64,000 bases of DNA from Bradyrhizobium arachidis (GTDB lineage: Bacteria > Pseudomonadota > Alphaproteobacteria > Rhizobiales > Xanthobacteraceae): the NCBI RefSeq assembly GCF_024758505.1, contig NZ_CP077970.1, positions 7,936,001 to 8,000,000 of the forward strand, read 5' to 3'. The notes beneath the pieces are model-generated. The model was not told where the DNA came from, searched no databases, and worked only from the letters and a program-made list of their open reading frames with translations. Below are positions 7,744-17,856 of the stretch, piece by piece (within the stretch, counting starts at the first letter, position 1; the number at the start of each line of letters is the position of its first letter). A program made the translations under genes and the position numbers.

Positions 7744-8598
7744 ATGACCACGTTGCATTTCGTCGAGCGCCTGCGCGAGCTCACGAGCGGCGTGGACGTC
7801 GTGCTCAGCGACATCTGGGGCGTGGTGCATAACGGGCTCGAGTCATTTCCGGAGGCCTGCGAGGCGCTGCACACCTACCGCAGCCAGGGCGGCACGGTCA
7901 TCCTGATCACCAACGCGCCGCGTCCGGCGGATTCGGTGCAGCGGCAGTTGCGCAAGCTCGGCGTCGCTGACGAGACCTATGACGCGATCGTCTCCTCCGG
8001 AGACCTGACGCGGCTCTACGTCGCCGACCATCCCGGCCGCAAAATGTTCTGGCTCGGACCCGAGCGCGACAATTCGATCTATCGCGGCCTCAATGCGCAG
8101 CTCGCGCCGCTGGAAGAAGCCGACTACATCGTCTGCACCGGCCTCTATGACGACGAGACCGAGTCCGCGGAAGATTATCGCGGCATGATGCTCAAGGCGC
8201 GCGAGCGCAAGCTGACGCTGGTCTGCGCCAATCCCGACATCGTGGTCGAGCGCGGCGACCGGCTGATCTACTGCGCCGGCGCCATTGCCGAGCTCTATCG
8301 CGAGCTCGGCGGCGAGGTGATCTTCTACGGCAAGCCGCACCGGCCGATCTATGAGCGCGCGATGGCGCTTGCCGGCGAGCGGCAGGGCCATACGATCGAT
8401 CGCAAGCGCGTGCTGGCGATCGGCGATTCTGTCCGCACCGATCTCACCGGCGCACGCGAATTCGGCATCGACTGCCTGTTCGTGACCCGCGGCATCCATT
8501 CGGAGGAATTCGAAGGCCTCGACCAGCTCGACCCGGCCTCCGTGATGGAATTGTTCGGCCATCCGCCGAAGGCGCTGATCCGCGAATTGAAGTGGTGA
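7744..8598 (+). CDS. HAD-superfamily subclass IIA protein (NagD-like, TIGR01459 type)
   Basis: A 284-residue protein with HAD motif I as DIWGVVHNG (D23), a motif II Thr in ILITNAPRP, a Lys in YGKPHRPIY and motif IV GDSVRTDLTGA. In classical HAD phosphatases motif I is DxD; here the second Asp is W25, as I recall for this IIA subfamily. The cap between residues ~80 and ~200 is the NagD/C2B kind. The substrate is unknown. It follows the EAL gene by 15 bases and may share its transcript. Confidence 0.8.
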   Translation: MTTLHFVERLRELTSGVDVVLSDIWGVVHNGLESFPEACEALHTYRSQGGTVILITNAPRPADSVQRQLRKLGVADETYDAIVSSGDLTRLYVADHPGRKMFWLGPERDNSIYRGLNAQLAPLEEADYIVCTGLYDDETESAEDYRGMMLKARERKLTLVCANPDIVVERGDRLIYCAGAIAELYRELGGEVIFYGKPHRPIYERAMALAGERQGHTIDRKRVLAIGDSVRTDLTGAREFGIDCLFVTRGIHSEEFEGLDQLDPASVMELFGHPPKALIRELKW

Positions 8599-8606
8599 CG
8601 CCCGAC

Positions 8607-8685
8607 CGTCATTCCGGGGCGCGTCGAAGACGCGAACCGGAATCTCGAGATTCCGGGTTCGCCCTTCGGGCGACCCGGAATGACG
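8607..8685. repeat. Dispersed GTCATTCCGGGG element, copy 1
   Basis: The element begins CGTCATTCCGGGGCGCG and ends CCCGGAATGACG, so the ends are inverted. The middle carries GGAATCTCGAGATTCC and a short CGCCCTTCGGGCG hairpin. Related copies are at 28343-28452, 29823-29926 and 56013-56092. Confidence 0.8.
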
Positions 8686-8696
8686 AGTTCAACGCA

Positions 8697-8723
8697 GAAA
8701 GCCCGGGCCAAGCCCGGGCTTTC
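8697..8723. terminator. Bidirectional terminator-like hairpin between the HAD gene and cheY
   Basis: GAAAGCCCGGGC at 8697-8708 pairs with GCCCGGGCTTTC at 8712-8723 around a 3-base loop, a very stable 12-bp stem. It lies between the convergent HAD and cheY genes and could serve both strands. A T-run is short on either side. Confidence 0.6.
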
Positions 8724-8752
8724 CGAATTCATCCGATGGCTTCGATGCGCGC

Positions 8753-9148
8753 TTACGCGCTCGCCATATCCGGGAAGACCGCCTCGATCTTGGTCTTCAG
8801 CGTCGCCGCGTTGAACGGCTTGACGATGTAGTTGTTCACGCCGGCCTTCTTGGCCGCGATCACGTTCTCGGTCTTGGATTCCGCCGTGATCATGATGAAG
8901 GGCGTGGTGGCGAGGTTGGGATCGGCCCGCACTTCGCGCAGCAGGTCGTAGCCCGTCATCGGCTCCATGTTCCAATCGGAAATCACGAGCCCGTACTTCT
9001 TGCCGCGCATCTTGTTCAGCGCCGCCGAGCCGTCGCTGGCATCATCGATATTATCGAAGCCAAGCTGCTTCAGCAGATTCCGAATGATGCGGATCATGGT
9101 GCTGTAGTCATCAACGACCAGAACCGGCATCGACAAATCAACCGCCAT
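8753..9148 (-). CDS. cheY: Single-domain CheY-like response regulator
   Basis: A 131-residue protein consisting only of a receiver domain. All key residues are present: the acidic pair D13/D14, phosphoacceptor D58 (VISDWNM), T88 and K110 (VKPFN). The WNMEPMTGYDLL segment after the phosphorylation site is CheY-like. GGGGGAG six bases before the ATG fixes the start. It is an orphan here, with no chemotaxis kinase, receptor or methylation gene adjacent. A cheZ lies about 46 kb away at 55158. In a chemotaxis role it would carry the signal to the flagellar switch; as an orphan it could serve another kinase. Confidence 0.85.
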   Translation of the reverse strand: MAVDLSMPVLVVDDYSTMIRIIRNLLKQLGFDNIDDASDGSAALNKMRGKKYGLVISDWNMEPMTGYDLLREVRADPNLATTPFIMITAESKTENVIAAKKAGVNNYIVKPFNAATLKTKIEAVFPDMASA

Positions 9149-9375
9149 CTCGACTCCCCCAACGCAACTAGGAAATATGAACGAACGAACTGCCGGACCC
9201 AGCGCCCCACAGTTCCAAGACCAAGGACTAGCACCAAGGCGTTAAACAGCGCGTTAACTGGCCCCTTCGGGAAAGGATGGAAATCCCGTGCAATCCGGTC
9301 GCATCTCCCGCTTGACTTCGCCCAGCGCGTCACGCCACGGTCCCGGCCCGACCTGACCGGCTTGAGATTCCCCTG

Positions 9376-10359
9376 ATGGCTCCGCATTTTACGGTTATCC
9401 GCGACCAGACGCCGGCCTCCGAAATCCCGAAAGGCGCGGTCGTGGCCATGGGCAATTTCGACGGCGTTCATCTCGGCCATCGCGCGGTGATCGCGGCCGC
9501 CCTGGAGATGGGCCGGGCCCATGGCCGCCCGGCTTTTGCGCTGACTTTCGAGCCGCATCCGCGCCGGTTTTTCAGCCCGACCACCCCGCAATTCCGCCTC
9601 ACCGACGAACGCGCCAAGCTGCGGCTGCTGGCCGGCACTGGGCTTTCCGGCGCCGTGGTCATGACCTTCGACAAGGGCCGCGCAGGGACCTCGGCACAAG
9701 ATTTCATTCACCATGACCTGATCGGCCGGCTCGGCGTCAGCGGGATCGCGGTCGGCTACGACTTCCATTTCGGCAAGGGCCGGGTTGGCTCCCCGAGCCT
9801 TCTTGTGAGTGAGGCGCCGCGGCTCGGCATCGAGGTCGACGTGCAGGCGCATGTCGATATCGACGAGCGGCCGGTCTCCTCCAGCGCGATCCGGATGGCG
9901 CTGGCCGAGGGGCAGCTCGACGAAGCCACCGCCATGCTCAGCGCGCCCTGGTTCGTGACCGGCGAGGTCATCCATGGCGAGAAGCGCGGCCGCGATCTCG
10001 GCTATCCCACCGCGAATATCCGCTTAGATGCCAATTGCGGGCTCAAGCACGGCATCTATGCCGTGCGGGTCGGCCGCGGCCAGGGAAAGGACCAGGTGCG
10101 CCTCGACGGCGTGGCGAGTTTTGGCCGCCGTCCGACCTTCGACAACGGCGCGCCGCTGCTCGAAATCTTCCTGTTCGACTTCAAGGGGGACCTCTACGGC
10201 CAGGAGCTGGACTGCGCCTTCATCGGCTTCATCCGCGAGGAGCTGAAATTCGATGGTATCGACGCGCTGATCGGCCAAATGGACCAGGATTCGGCCCAGG
10301 CACGGCGCCTTTTGGCCGCCGCCCCGGATGCCTTCCCGAAGCTCGGGACCATCGATTGA
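9376..10359 (+). CDS. ribF: RibF, bifunctional riboflavin kinase/FAD synthetase
   Basis: A 327-residue protein of standard length. The N-terminal FMN adenylyltransferase domain has GNFDGVHLGHRAVI near residue 28 (nucleotidyltransferase HxGH-like) and the later SSSAIRMAL signature (ISSTxIR type). The C-terminal riboflavin kinase domain begins near residue 200 with GEKRGRDLGYPTANI. It makes FMN and FAD from riboflavin in the cytoplasm. It is followed by ileS, an arrangement (ribF-ileS-lspA) common in bacteria. The 204 bases between ribF and ileS hold no gene that I can support. Confidence 0.95.
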   Translation: MAPHFTVIRDQTPASEIPKGAVVAMGNFDGVHLGHRAVIAAALEMGRAHGRPAFALTFEPHPRRFFSPTTPQFRLTDERAKLRLLAGTGLSGAVVMTFDKGRAGTSAQDFIHHDLIGRLGVSGIAVGYDFHFGKGRVGSPSLLVSEAPRLGIEVDVQAHVDIDERPVSSSAIRMALAEGQLDEATAMLSAPWFVTGEVIHGEKRGRDLGYPTANIRLDANCGLKHGIYAVRVGRGQGKDQVRLDGVASFGRRPTFDNGAPLLEIFLFDFKGDLYGQELDCAFIGFIREELKFDGIDALIGQMDQDSAQARRLLAAAPDAFPKLGTID

Positions 10360-10563
10360 GGCGGCCTCGGGCGGTCCCTGCCCTTTGCGAAATCCCGGGC
10401 CCCCTGCTATGGAGAGCCCATGTTTGCGCGGCGCATCATAGGGATTAGCGGCCCGGCTTCCGTCTGAGCCATCAGGCTCGGCGCAAGACCGGGATTTCCT
10501 CGTTTTCACCCGCGATTCCAGTCGCCTTGCGCGTCCTCGCGCCCTTCCGAGCCAGTCATCTTC

Positions 10564-13563
10564 ATGTCCGATAAGCCGCAAAAGTCCGACGCCAAAGACT
10601 ATTCAAAAACCCTGTTCCTGCCGCAGACCGAGTTCCCGATGCGGGCCGGCCTGCCGCAGCGCGAGCCCGAGATCCTCAAGCGCTGGTACGAAATCGGCCT
10701 CTACGAGAAGCTGCGCGAGGCCGCGAAGGGCCGCGAAAAATTCGTGCTGCATGACGGCCCGCCCTACGCCAACGGCAACATCCATATCGGCACGTCGCTG
10801 AACAAGATCCTCAAGGATCTCGTCACCAAGAGCCAGCAGATGCTCGGCTTCGATTCCAACTACGTGCCGGGCTGGGATTGTCACGGCCTGCCGATCGAGT
10901 GGAAGGTCGAGGAGGAGAACTATCGCAAGAAGGGCAAGCAGAAGCCCGACTTCCGCGACAGTGCCGCGATGGTCGCCTTCCGCCGCGAATGCCGCGCCTA
11001 TGCCACGCACTGGCTCAACATCCAGCGCGAGGAGTTCAAGCGGCTCGGCGTGATCGGCGATTGGGCCCATCCCTACGCAACCATGACCTATCCGGCCGAA
11101 GCGCAGATCGCGCGCGAGCTGATGAAGTTCGCCGCCAACGGCACGCTCTATCGCGGCTCCAAGCCGGTGATGTGGAGCGTGGTCGAGAAGACCGCGCTCG
11201 CCGAGGCCGAGGTCGAATACGAGGACTACACCTCGGATATGGTGTGGGTGAAATTCCCGGTCACCTCGCCGGCGCACGGCGCGCTTGCCTCCGCAAGCGT
11301 CGTGATCTGGACCACCACGCCGTGGACGCTGCCCGGCAACCGCGCCATCTCGTTCTCACCGAAGATCGCCTATGGCCTCTACAAGGTGACGGATGCACCC
11401 GCCGACAACTGGGCCAAGACCGGCGACATGCTGATCCTGGCCGACGCGCTCGCCGCAGACGTGTTCAAGCAGGCGCGGGTGACGGCTTTCGAGAAGGTCC
11501 GCGACATCCCCGGCGACACCATGGACGCGATCGAATGCGCCCATCCGCTCAAGGGCCTCGGCGGCGGCTACGGCTTCACCGTGCCGCTTCTGCCCGGCGA
11601 CCACGTCACCGACGACACCGGTACCGGCTTCGTGCACACCGCGCCCAGCCACGGCCGCGAAGACTTTGACGTCTGGATGGCGAATACGCGTGAACTGGAC
11701 GCGCGCGACATCAACAGCGCGATCCCCTACACCGTCGACGAGAACGGCGCCTATACCGATCATGCGCCGGGCTTTGCCGGAAGGCGCGTCATCAATGACA
11801 AGGGCGAGAAGGGCGACGCGAACGACGCCGTGATCAAGGCGCTGGCTGACGCCGGCATGCTGCTCGCGCGCGGCCGGCTGAAGCATCAATATCCGCATTC
11901 CTGGCGCTCCAAGAAGCCGGTGATCTTCCGCAACACGCCGCAATGGTTCATCGCGATGGACAAGGATATTGCCAGCGATGGCAAGGCCAAGTCCGGCGAC
12001 ACGCTGCGCGCCCGTGCCCTGCATGCGATCTCGGTGACGCAATGGGTGCCGCCGTCGGGCCAGAACCGCATCAACGGCATGATCGAGGCGCGCCCGGACT
12101 GGGTGATCTCGCGCCAGCGCGCCTGGGGCGTGCCGATCGCCGTGTTCGTGCGCGAGAAGGGCGATGGCTCCGCCGAGATCCTACAGGACGACGCCATCAA
12201 CGCCCGCATCGGCGACGCCTTCGAGAAGGAAGGCGCCGACGCCTGGTACATGGAAGGCGCGCGCGAGCGCTTCCTGGGTTCGCGTGCCAACGAGGACTGG
12301 CAGAAGGTCGACGACATCCTCGACGTCTGGTTCGATTCCGGCTCGACGCACGCCTTCGTGCTGGACGATCCCGCGCAATTCCCCGGCCTTGCCGGCATCA
12401 AGCGCAAGGTCGACGGTGGCAAGGACACCGTGATGTATCTGGAAGGCTCGGACCAGCATCGCGGCTGGTTCCACTCCTCGCTGCTGGAAAGCTGCGGCAC
12501 GCGCGGCCGCGCGCCCTACGACATCGTGCTGACCCACGGCTTCACCCAGGCCGAGGACGGCCGCAAGATGTCGAAGTCGCTCGGCAACACCATCGAGCCG
12601 CAGGCCGTCATCAAGGAATCCGGCGCCGATATCCTGCGGCTCTGGGTCGCGTCCTGCGACTACACCGACGACCAGCGCATCGGCCCGGAGATCCTGAAGA
12701 ACACGGTCGAGACCTACCGCAAGCTGCGCAACACCGTGCGCTGGATGCTCGGCACGCTGCATCACTACAAGGCCGCCGACGCGGTCGCGCCTGCCGAGAT
12801 GCCCGAGCTCGAGCGACTGATGCTGCACGAGCTTTCGGTCCGCGCCGACACCATCCGCAAGGCCTACGAAGCGTTCGACTACAAGACCGTGGTCGCGACG
12901 TTGTCGGCATTCCTCAACAGCGAGCTCTCCGCGTTCTATTTCGATATCCGCAAGGACACGCTCTACTGCGATCCGCCGTCCTCGCTGACGCGCAAGGCGG
13001 CGCTGACCACGATCAACCTGTTGTGCGACGCCATTCTGAAATGGCTCGCGCCGGTGTTGAGCTTCACCGCGGAGGAAGGCTGGCGGATGTATCGCCCGGA
13101 TGCCGAGCCCTCGGTGCATCTCACGCTGTTCCCGGTCGGGCTGGAGAAATTCCGCGACGACAAGCTGGCCGCGAAGTGGGAGACGATCCGCAACGTCCGC
13201 CGCGTCGTCACCGGCGCGCTCGAGCTCGCGCGTGCCGCCAAGACCATCGGCTCGTCGCTCGAAGCATCTCCGATCATCTACGTGGCCGATCGCGCAATGC
13301 TGGGCACACTGTTCGACGTCGATCTCGCCGAAGTCTGCATCACCTCGAGCTATGAGGTGCACGAGGGCGAGGCGCCGACGGGCGCATTCAAGCTCGACGG
13401 TGTCCCTGGTGTCGCCGTCGTCGTCGAGAAGGCTGTCGGCACCAAGTGCGCCCGCTGCTGGAAGATCCTGCCCACGGTCGGCGAAGACCCCGACTATCCC
13501 GACGTCACCCCGCGCGACGCCAAGGCGTTGCGTGAGTGGAAGGCGCTGGGGGTGGGCCTCTGA
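10564..13563 (+). CDS. ileS: Isoleucyl-tRNA synthetase
   Basis: A 999-residue class I synthetase. The HIGH motif appears as HIGT at residues 74-77, and KMSKS is at 668-672 ([10 protein letters not shown]). The editing (CP1) domain contains the conserved [10 protein letters not shown] segment near residue 256 and [16 protein letters not shown] near 353. The C-terminus has C962 and C965 (KCARCW), the first half of the usual zinc site, but the expected second Cys pair is replaced by [10 protein letters not shown], so zinc may not be bound in the usual way. The next gene is lspA, as in many bacteria. Confidence 0.97.
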   Translation: MSDKPQKSDAKDYSKTLFLPQTEFPMRAGLPQREPEILKRWYEIGLYEKLREAAKGREKFVLHDGPPYANGNIHIGTSLNKILKDLVTKSQQMLGFDSNYVPGWDCHGLPIEWKVEEENYRKKGKQKPDFRDSAAMVAFRRECRAYATHWLNIQREEFKRLGVIGDWAHPYATMTYPAEAQIARELMKFAANGTLYRGSKPVMWSVVEKTALAEAEVEYEDYTSDMVWVKFPVTSPAHGALASASVVIWTTTPWTLPGNRAISFSPKIAYGLYKVTDAPADNWAKTGDMLILADALAADVFKQARVTAFEKVRDIPGDTMDAIECAHPLKGLGGGYGFTVPLLPGDHVTDDTGTGFVHTAPSHGREDFDVWMANTRELDARDINSAIPYTVDENGAYTDHAPGFAGRRVINDKGEKGDANDAVIKALADAGMLLARGRLKHQYPHSWRSKKPVIFRNTPQWFIAMDKDIASDGKAKSGDTLRARALHAISVTQWVPPSGQNRINGMIEARPDWVISRQRAWGVPIAVFVREKGDGSAEILQDDAINARIGDAFEKEGADAWYMEGARERFLGSRANEDWQKVDDILDVWFDSGSTHAFVLDDPAQFPGLAGIKRKVDGGKDTVMYLEGSDQHRGWFHSSLLESCGTRGRAPYDIVLTHGFTQAEDGRKMSKSLGNTIEPQAVIKESGADILRLWVASCDYTDDQRIGPEILKNTVETYRKLRNTVRWMLGTLHHYKAADAVAPAEMPELERLMLHELSVRADTIRKAYEAFDYKTVVATLSAFLNSELSAFYFDIRKDTLYCDPPSSLTRKAALTTINLLCDAILKWLAPVLSFTAEEGWRMYRPDAEPSVHLTLFPVGLEKFRDDKLAAKWETIRNVRRVVTGALELARAAKTIGSSLEASPIIYVADRAMLGTLFDVDLAEVCITSSYEVHEGEAPTGAFKLDGVPGVAVVVEKAVGTKCARCWKILPTVGEDPDYPDVTPRDAKALREWKALGVGL

Positions 13564-13576
13564 TGTCGTCCCGCCC

Positions 13577-14071
13577 ATGACCCCTGTCCGCGCCGGCATC
13601 ATCGCGGCCGTGGTCACGGTCGTGCTCGACCAGGCCTCGAAGCTCTGGCTACTGAACGTGTTCGACATCGCCCGGCATGGCGCGGTCAAGGTGACGCCGT
13701 TCTTCGACCTGGTGCTGGCCTGGAACACGGGCATCAGCTACGGCCTGCTGCAGACCGACAGCGCGACCGGACAGATTGCGCTGACGGCCGTCAAGGTCGT
13801 CGCCGTGGTGGCGCTGGCGATCTGGATGGCCCGCTCGCACACCCTCCTGGCCACGATCGCGCTGGGCCTGATCATCGGCGGTGCCATCGGGAACGGCATC
13901 GACCGGCTGGCCTATGGCGCGGTGGTCGATTTCGCCCTGTTTCACATCGATATCGGCGAAAAAACCTATAATTGGTACGTGTTTAACCTAGCGGACGTAG
14001 CGATCGTTGTCGGCGTGGCGGCCCTATTGTATGATTCCTTCCTGGGGGTACCCGCCGCAAAAGCGCCCTGA
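13577..14071 (+). CDS. lspA: Lipoprotein signal peptidase (signal peptidase II)
   Basis: A 164-residue inner-membrane protein with four helices. It carries the aspartic protease signatures NGIDRLAYGAVVDF and FNLADVAI; the catalytic Asp pair is D118 and D140 by family alignment. It removes the signal peptide from lipid-modified prolipoproteins such as the candidate at 56105. The start is the ATG 13 bases after the ileS stop, which gives the normal family length and N-terminal helix. Co-transcription with ileS is likely. Confidence 0.95.
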   Translation: MTPVRAGIIAAVVTVVLDQASKLWLLNVFDIARHGAVKVTPFFDLVLAWNTGISYGLLQTDSATGQIALTAVKVVAVVALAIWMARSHTLLATIALGLIIGGAIGNGIDRLAYGAVVDFALFHIDIGEKTYNWYVFNLADVAIVVGVAALLYDSFLGVPAAKAP

Positions 14072-14167
14072 TCCCGGCTGATACGAGCCGGACAGCGGAA
14101 CCTTGCGTGCAAGGGTTAAAGCCGTGCCTGGCGCGGCGATCTGCAACACGATGGAATAGGTAAAGTG

Positions 14168-14899
14168 ATGCGCAGCTCCGTGACCAGCGGTTCGATGGTT
14201 CGAGACCCCAAAACGTTGTTGGGCGCGCTGAAGCTCGCCGCTGTCGCGCTCGGCATCGGCCTCGTGATGTCGGCAGGCGCCGCACGTGCCGGCGACGATG
14301 ACGAAGACGACATGACCTTCGAAGAGAAGCTGATCGACAATCTGATGTCCGGCATCGGCGCCAAGAGCATGGAAAAGCCGGGCGTCGACTATCGCGAGCG
14401 TTCTCCGCTGGTGGTCCCGCGGAAGCTGGACTTGCCGCCGCCGGCCTCCGAGCAGGCGAATGCGGCCCCGAATTGGCCCAAGGATCCCGACGAAAAGCGG
14501 CGCAAGGAAGCGGCGGCGCAACGGAAGAAGGCCAACACCGGCAACAAGGTGCAACAGCCGTGGGAAGCGGCCCAGCCGCTTTCGCCGAGCGAGCTCGACA
14601 AAGGCAGGACGACAACCGCATCACGCGGGACCCGTGATCCGCTTCCGCCCGGCACCAACACCAGCAATCCGACGATGAGCCCGCAAGAGCTCGGCTACAC
14701 CGGCGGTATCATGGGCATGTTCAAGAGCAGCAGCGCGACCGAGCAAAAAACGTTCACAAGCGAGCCGCCTCGACAGTCGCTGGTCGAGCCGCCGGCAGGC
14801 TATCAGACTCCGTCGCCGAACTACGCCTATGGCACCGGTCCGGACACGTCGAAGAAGACGTATTTCGACGTCATGTCCGGCAAGGAGAAGGAGCAGTAA
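14168..14899 (+). CDS. Exported protein of unknown function, Pro/Lys-rich
   Basis: A 243-residue protein with a Sec-type signal peptide (KLAAVALGIGLVMSAGAARA, cleavage expected near residue 41) followed by an acidic stretch (GDDDEDDMTFEE). The KPGVDYRERSPLVVPRKLDL block around residue 70 looks like the conserved core. The rest is charged, low-complexity and probably disordered, with no catalytic motif. An in-frame GTG directly precedes the ATG and is an alternative start. It is followed by the M16 pair, but a ~190-base gap suggests separate transcription. I do not recognise a function. Confidence 0.75.
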   Translation: MRSSVTSGSMVRDPKTLLGALKLAAVALGIGLVMSAGAARAGDDDEDDMTFEEKLIDNLMSGIGAKSMEKPGVDYRERSPLVVPRKLDLPPPASEQANAAPNWPKDPDEKRRKEAAAQRKKANTGNKVQQPWEAAQPLSPSELDKGRTTTASRGTRDPLPPGTNTSNPTMSPQELGYTGGIMGMFKSSSATEQKTFTSEPPRQSLVEPPAGYQTPSPNYAYGTGPDTSKKTYFDVMSGKEKEQ

Positions 14900-15090
14900 C
14901 GCTCCTCCCCGTCTCCAGGTTTGGCACGCGCGGAACTGCCGCAATCGTCCGGTGTGGGCCGGAAACGGCAGATGACCTATTTTTAAGTACAAGTTGATCG
15001 CGTTCTCTGCTTCGTGACGCCATGCGTCAACCGCGCGGTATAGGATGCCGTGCCTTCCGCCGCGGACATTTGGGTCCGGGCTTTCAAAGG

Positions 15091-16485
15091 ATGATGATGT
15101 CCTCAAACCGCTCGGCCGCCTGCCTGCTTGCCGCGTTGCTTTCCTGTGTGGTTTCGACCAGCGGCGCGTTTGCCCAGACCACGGTCACATCGGCACCACC
15201 CGCCAGCTTCACCCTCAGCAACGGCCTGCAAGTGGTCGTCATCCCCGACCACCGCACGCCCGTGGTCACTGAGATGATCTGGTACAAGGTCGGCTCGGCC
15301 GACGAGACGCCCGGCAAGTCCGGGCTCGCACACTTCCTCGAGCATTTGATGTTCAAGGGTACGGAAAAGCATCCGGTCGGCGAATTCTCCCAGACCGTGC
15401 TCCGCGTCGGCGGCAATGAGAACGCCTTCACCTCGGTCGACTACACCGGCTACTTCCAGCGCGTACCGAAAGAGCAGTTGCCGACCATGATGGAGTTCGA
15501 GGCCGACCGCATGACCGGCCTCGTGCTCAAGGACGAGAACGTGCTGCCCGAGCGCGACGTCGTGCTCGAAGAATACAACATGCGGGTTGCCAACAATCCC
15601 GACGCGCGCCTCAGCGAGCAGATCATGGCGGCGCTCTATCTCAACCATTCCTATGGCCGGCCCGTGATCGGCTGGCACCAGGAGATCGAGAAGCTGGACC
15701 GCGAGGATGCGCTGGCGTTCTACCGCCGCTTCTACGCGCCGAACAACGCCATCCTGATCATCGCCGGCGACGTCGAGCTTGCCGATGTCCGACCGCTGGT
15801 CGAGCGCAATTTTGGCTCGATCCCGGCGCAGCCCGCCATCCCCGCGCGGCGCGTCCGTCCGCAGGAGCCGGAGCCGGCCGCGCCGCGCACGGTCACGCTG
15901 GCCGATCCGCGCGTCGAGCAGCCCAACGTGCGCCGCACCTATCTGGTGCCGTCGGCCACGACGGCGGCCGCAGGCGAAAGCGCAGCCCTCGACGTGCTCG
16001 CGCAATTGATGGGCAGCGGCAGCAACTCCTATCTCTACCGCGCGCTCGTCGTCGACAAGCCGCTCGCGGTCTCGGCCAGCGCCAGCTATTCCTCTACCGC
16101 GCTCGACCCGACCCAGTTCGCGATCTCGGCCTCGCCCAAGCAGGGCGTCAGCTTCGCTGATGTCGAGCAGGTGATCGACGGCGTCATCGCCGACATCATC
16201 CAGAACCCGATCCGTGCCGAGGATCTGGAGCGGGTGAAGACCCAGCTCATCGCGGAAGCGATCTACGCCCAGGACAACCAGGCGGTGCTGGCACGCTGGT
16301 ATGGCGGTGCGCTGACCACCGGGCTCTCGATCGAGGACATCCGGAGCTGGCCGGATCGCATCCGCGCCGTCACGGCCGAGCAGGTGCGCGCTGCCGCGCA
16401 GAAATGGCTCGAGAAGAAGCGCTCGGTGACCGGCTATCTGATCAAGGACACCACTAGCGCCAAGCGCGAGGAGAAGCGTTCGTGA
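15091..16485 (+). CDS. M16 family zinc metallopeptidase, catalytic member
   Basis: About 464 residues with a signal peptide (LLAALLSCVVSTSGAFA) that sends it to the periplasm. The inverted zinc motif HFLEH is at residues 81-85 (HxxEH), and the downstream Glu needed for metal binding is in the NPDARLSEQIM region. Two M16 lobes follow. ATG codons occur at 15091, 15094 and 15097; the AGG just upstream is best spaced for 15097, a two-residue difference. It overlaps the next gene by GTGA. Substrates are unknown; a role in peptide turnover is an inference. Confidence 0.88.
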   Translation: MMMSSNRSAACLLAALLSCVVSTSGAFAQTTVTSAPPASFTLSNGLQVVVIPDHRTPVVTEMIWYKVGSADETPGKSGLAHFLEHLMFKGTEKHPVGEFSQTVLRVGGNENAFTSVDYTGYFQRVPKEQLPTMMEFEADRMTGLVLKDENVLPERDVVLEEYNMRVANNPDARLSEQIMAALYLNHSYGRPVIGWHQEIEKLDREDALAFYRRFYAPNNAILIIAGDVELADVRPLVERNFGSIPAQPAIPARRVRPQEPEPAAPRTVTLADPRVEQPNVRRTYLVPSATTAAAGESAALDVLAQLMGSGSNSYLYRALVVDKPLAVSASASYSSTALDPTQFAISASPKQGVSFADVEQVIDGVIADIIQNPIRAEDLERVKTQLIAEAIYAQDNQAVLARWYGGALTTGLSIEDIRSWPDRIRAVTAEQVRAAAQKWLEKKRSVTGYLIKDTTSAKREEKRS

Positions 16486-17846
16486 CCTATCCCTTTCTTC
16501 GCACCGCGCTGTCCCTTGCCACCGGCCTGGCGCTCTCGCTCGCCGCAATCTCGCCGTCGCAGGCCGCAGCAAAAATCCAGCACCTGATCTCGCCCGGCGG
16601 CATCGAAGCCTGGTTCGTGCAGGACGCAACCGTGCCGCTGATCGCCATGGAATATTCATTCGGCGGCGGCGCGGCGCAGGATCCCAAGGACAAGCCGGGC
16701 ACCGCCAATCTGGTCGCGGACCTTCTCGACGAGGGCTCCGGCGATCTCGACTCCAAGACCTTCCACGAGCGGCTCGACCGCCGCGCCATCGAACTCAGCT
16801 TCTCGGCCGGCCGCGACACTTTCCGCGGCAGCCTGCGGATGCTGCGTGACAACAAGGACGAAGCCTTCGACCTGTTGCGATCGGCGCTGACCTCGCCGCA
16901 TTTCGAAACCGTCGACGTCGAGCGCATCCGCTCGCAGGTGATCGCGGGGCTTCGGCGCGACACCACCAACCCGACCTCGCTTGCGAGCCGCAAATTCCTC
17001 GAGGTCGCCTTCGGCGATCATCCCTATGGCCGTCCGACCAACGGCACGCTGGAGAGCGTGCCCACCATCACGGTGCCCGACCTGAAGGAATATGTCCGCC
17101 GCGTGCTGGCCAGGGACACGCTGAAGATCGCCGTCGTCGGCGACGTCGATCCGGCGACGCTCGGCAAGCTGCTCGACCAGACCTTTGGCAGCCTTCCCGC
17201 CAAGGCCAGCCTCAGTGCGGTGCCCGATGTCGAGTCGGCCAAACCGCCGCAGCGTGCGTTCGTGCCGCTCGACGTGCCGCAGACTGTCATCACCTTCGGC
17301 GGCCCCGGCGTGAAGCGCAGCGATCCGAATTTCATGGCGGCCTATGTCGTCAATCACATCCTGGGTGGTGGCGGTTTGTCGTCGCGGCTCTATCGCGAAG
17401 TGCGCGAGAAGCGGGGCCTGGCCTATTCGGTGTTCGAGTCGCTGCTCTGGATGGAGCATTCGGCGCTGTTCATCGGCAACACCGGCACCCGTGCCGATCG
17501 CGCCGGCGAGACGCTCGATGCGGTGGAGAAGGAAGTTCGCCGCATCGCCGAGGAAGGCCCGACGCAGAAGGAGCTCGACGAGGCCAAGTCCTACCTCAAG
17601 GGCTCGCAGATGCTGGCGCTCGACACCTCCTCCAAGCTCGCGCAGGCGCTGCTGCAATATCAGCAGGACAAGCTGCCGATCGACTATATCGAGAAGCGCA
17701 ACGCCATCGTTGATGCCGTGACGCTCGACGACGCCAAGCAGGCTGCCAAGCGGCTGTGGGGCCAGGGCCTGCTCACCGTCGTGGTCGGCCGCACCCCGCA
17801 GGCCGCGGCGCAGCCGGCCGCAGCGCCGGCGCCGAAGTCGAACTGA
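16482..17846 (+). CDS. M16 family peptidase-like protein, non-catalytic partner
   Basis: A 454-residue exported M16 homologue (signal peptide SLATGLALSLAAISPSQAAA) with a GTG start that overlaps the previous stop. At the place of the zinc motif it reads NLVADLLDEGSGD, so HxxEH is lost. The C-terminal lobe keeps the usual GGGLSSRLYREVREKRGLAYSV signature. M16 enzymes often pair one active and one inactive subunit, as in mitochondrial processing peptidase and Sphingomonas Sph2681/2682. The overlap supports such a heterodimer here, but this is inference from sequence. Confidence 0.88.
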   Translation: MTYPFLRTALSLATGLALSLAAISPSQAAAKIQHLISPGGIEAWFVQDATVPLIAMEYSFGGGAAQDPKDKPGTANLVADLLDEGSGDLDSKTFHERLDRRAIELSFSAGRDTFRGSLRMLRDNKDEAFDLLRSALTSPHFETVDVERIRSQVIAGLRRDTTNPTSLASRKFLEVAFGDHPYGRPTNGTLESVPTITVPDLKEYVRRVLARDTLKIAVVGDVDPATLGKLLDQTFGSLPAKASLSAVPDVESAKPPQRAFVPLDVPQTVITFGGPGVKRSDPNFMAAYVVNHILGGGGLSSRLYREVREKRGLAYSVFESLLWMEHSALFIGNTGTRADRAGETLDAVEKEVRRIAEEGPTQKELDEAKSYLKGSQMLALDTSSKLAQALLQYQQDKLPIDYIEKRNAIVDAVTLDDAKQAAKRLWGQGLLTVVVGRTPQAAAQPAAAPAPKSN

Positions 17847-17856
17847 CGTCGTCTCG

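Noticed and set aside
9149..9375. FMN riboswitch upstream of ribF
   Set aside because: The RFN consensus blocks are not visible, and ribF in the ribF-ileS-lspA arrangement is not usually under this riboswitch.
10360..10563. T-box or other riboswitch upstream of ileS
   Set aside because: T-boxes are not expected in alphaproteobacteria, and I see no specifier loop or T-box sequence in this gap.
12181..13734. A 517-codon antisense frame across ileS and lspA
   Set aside because: It runs through two genes with strong signatures on the plus strand and has no supporting motif.
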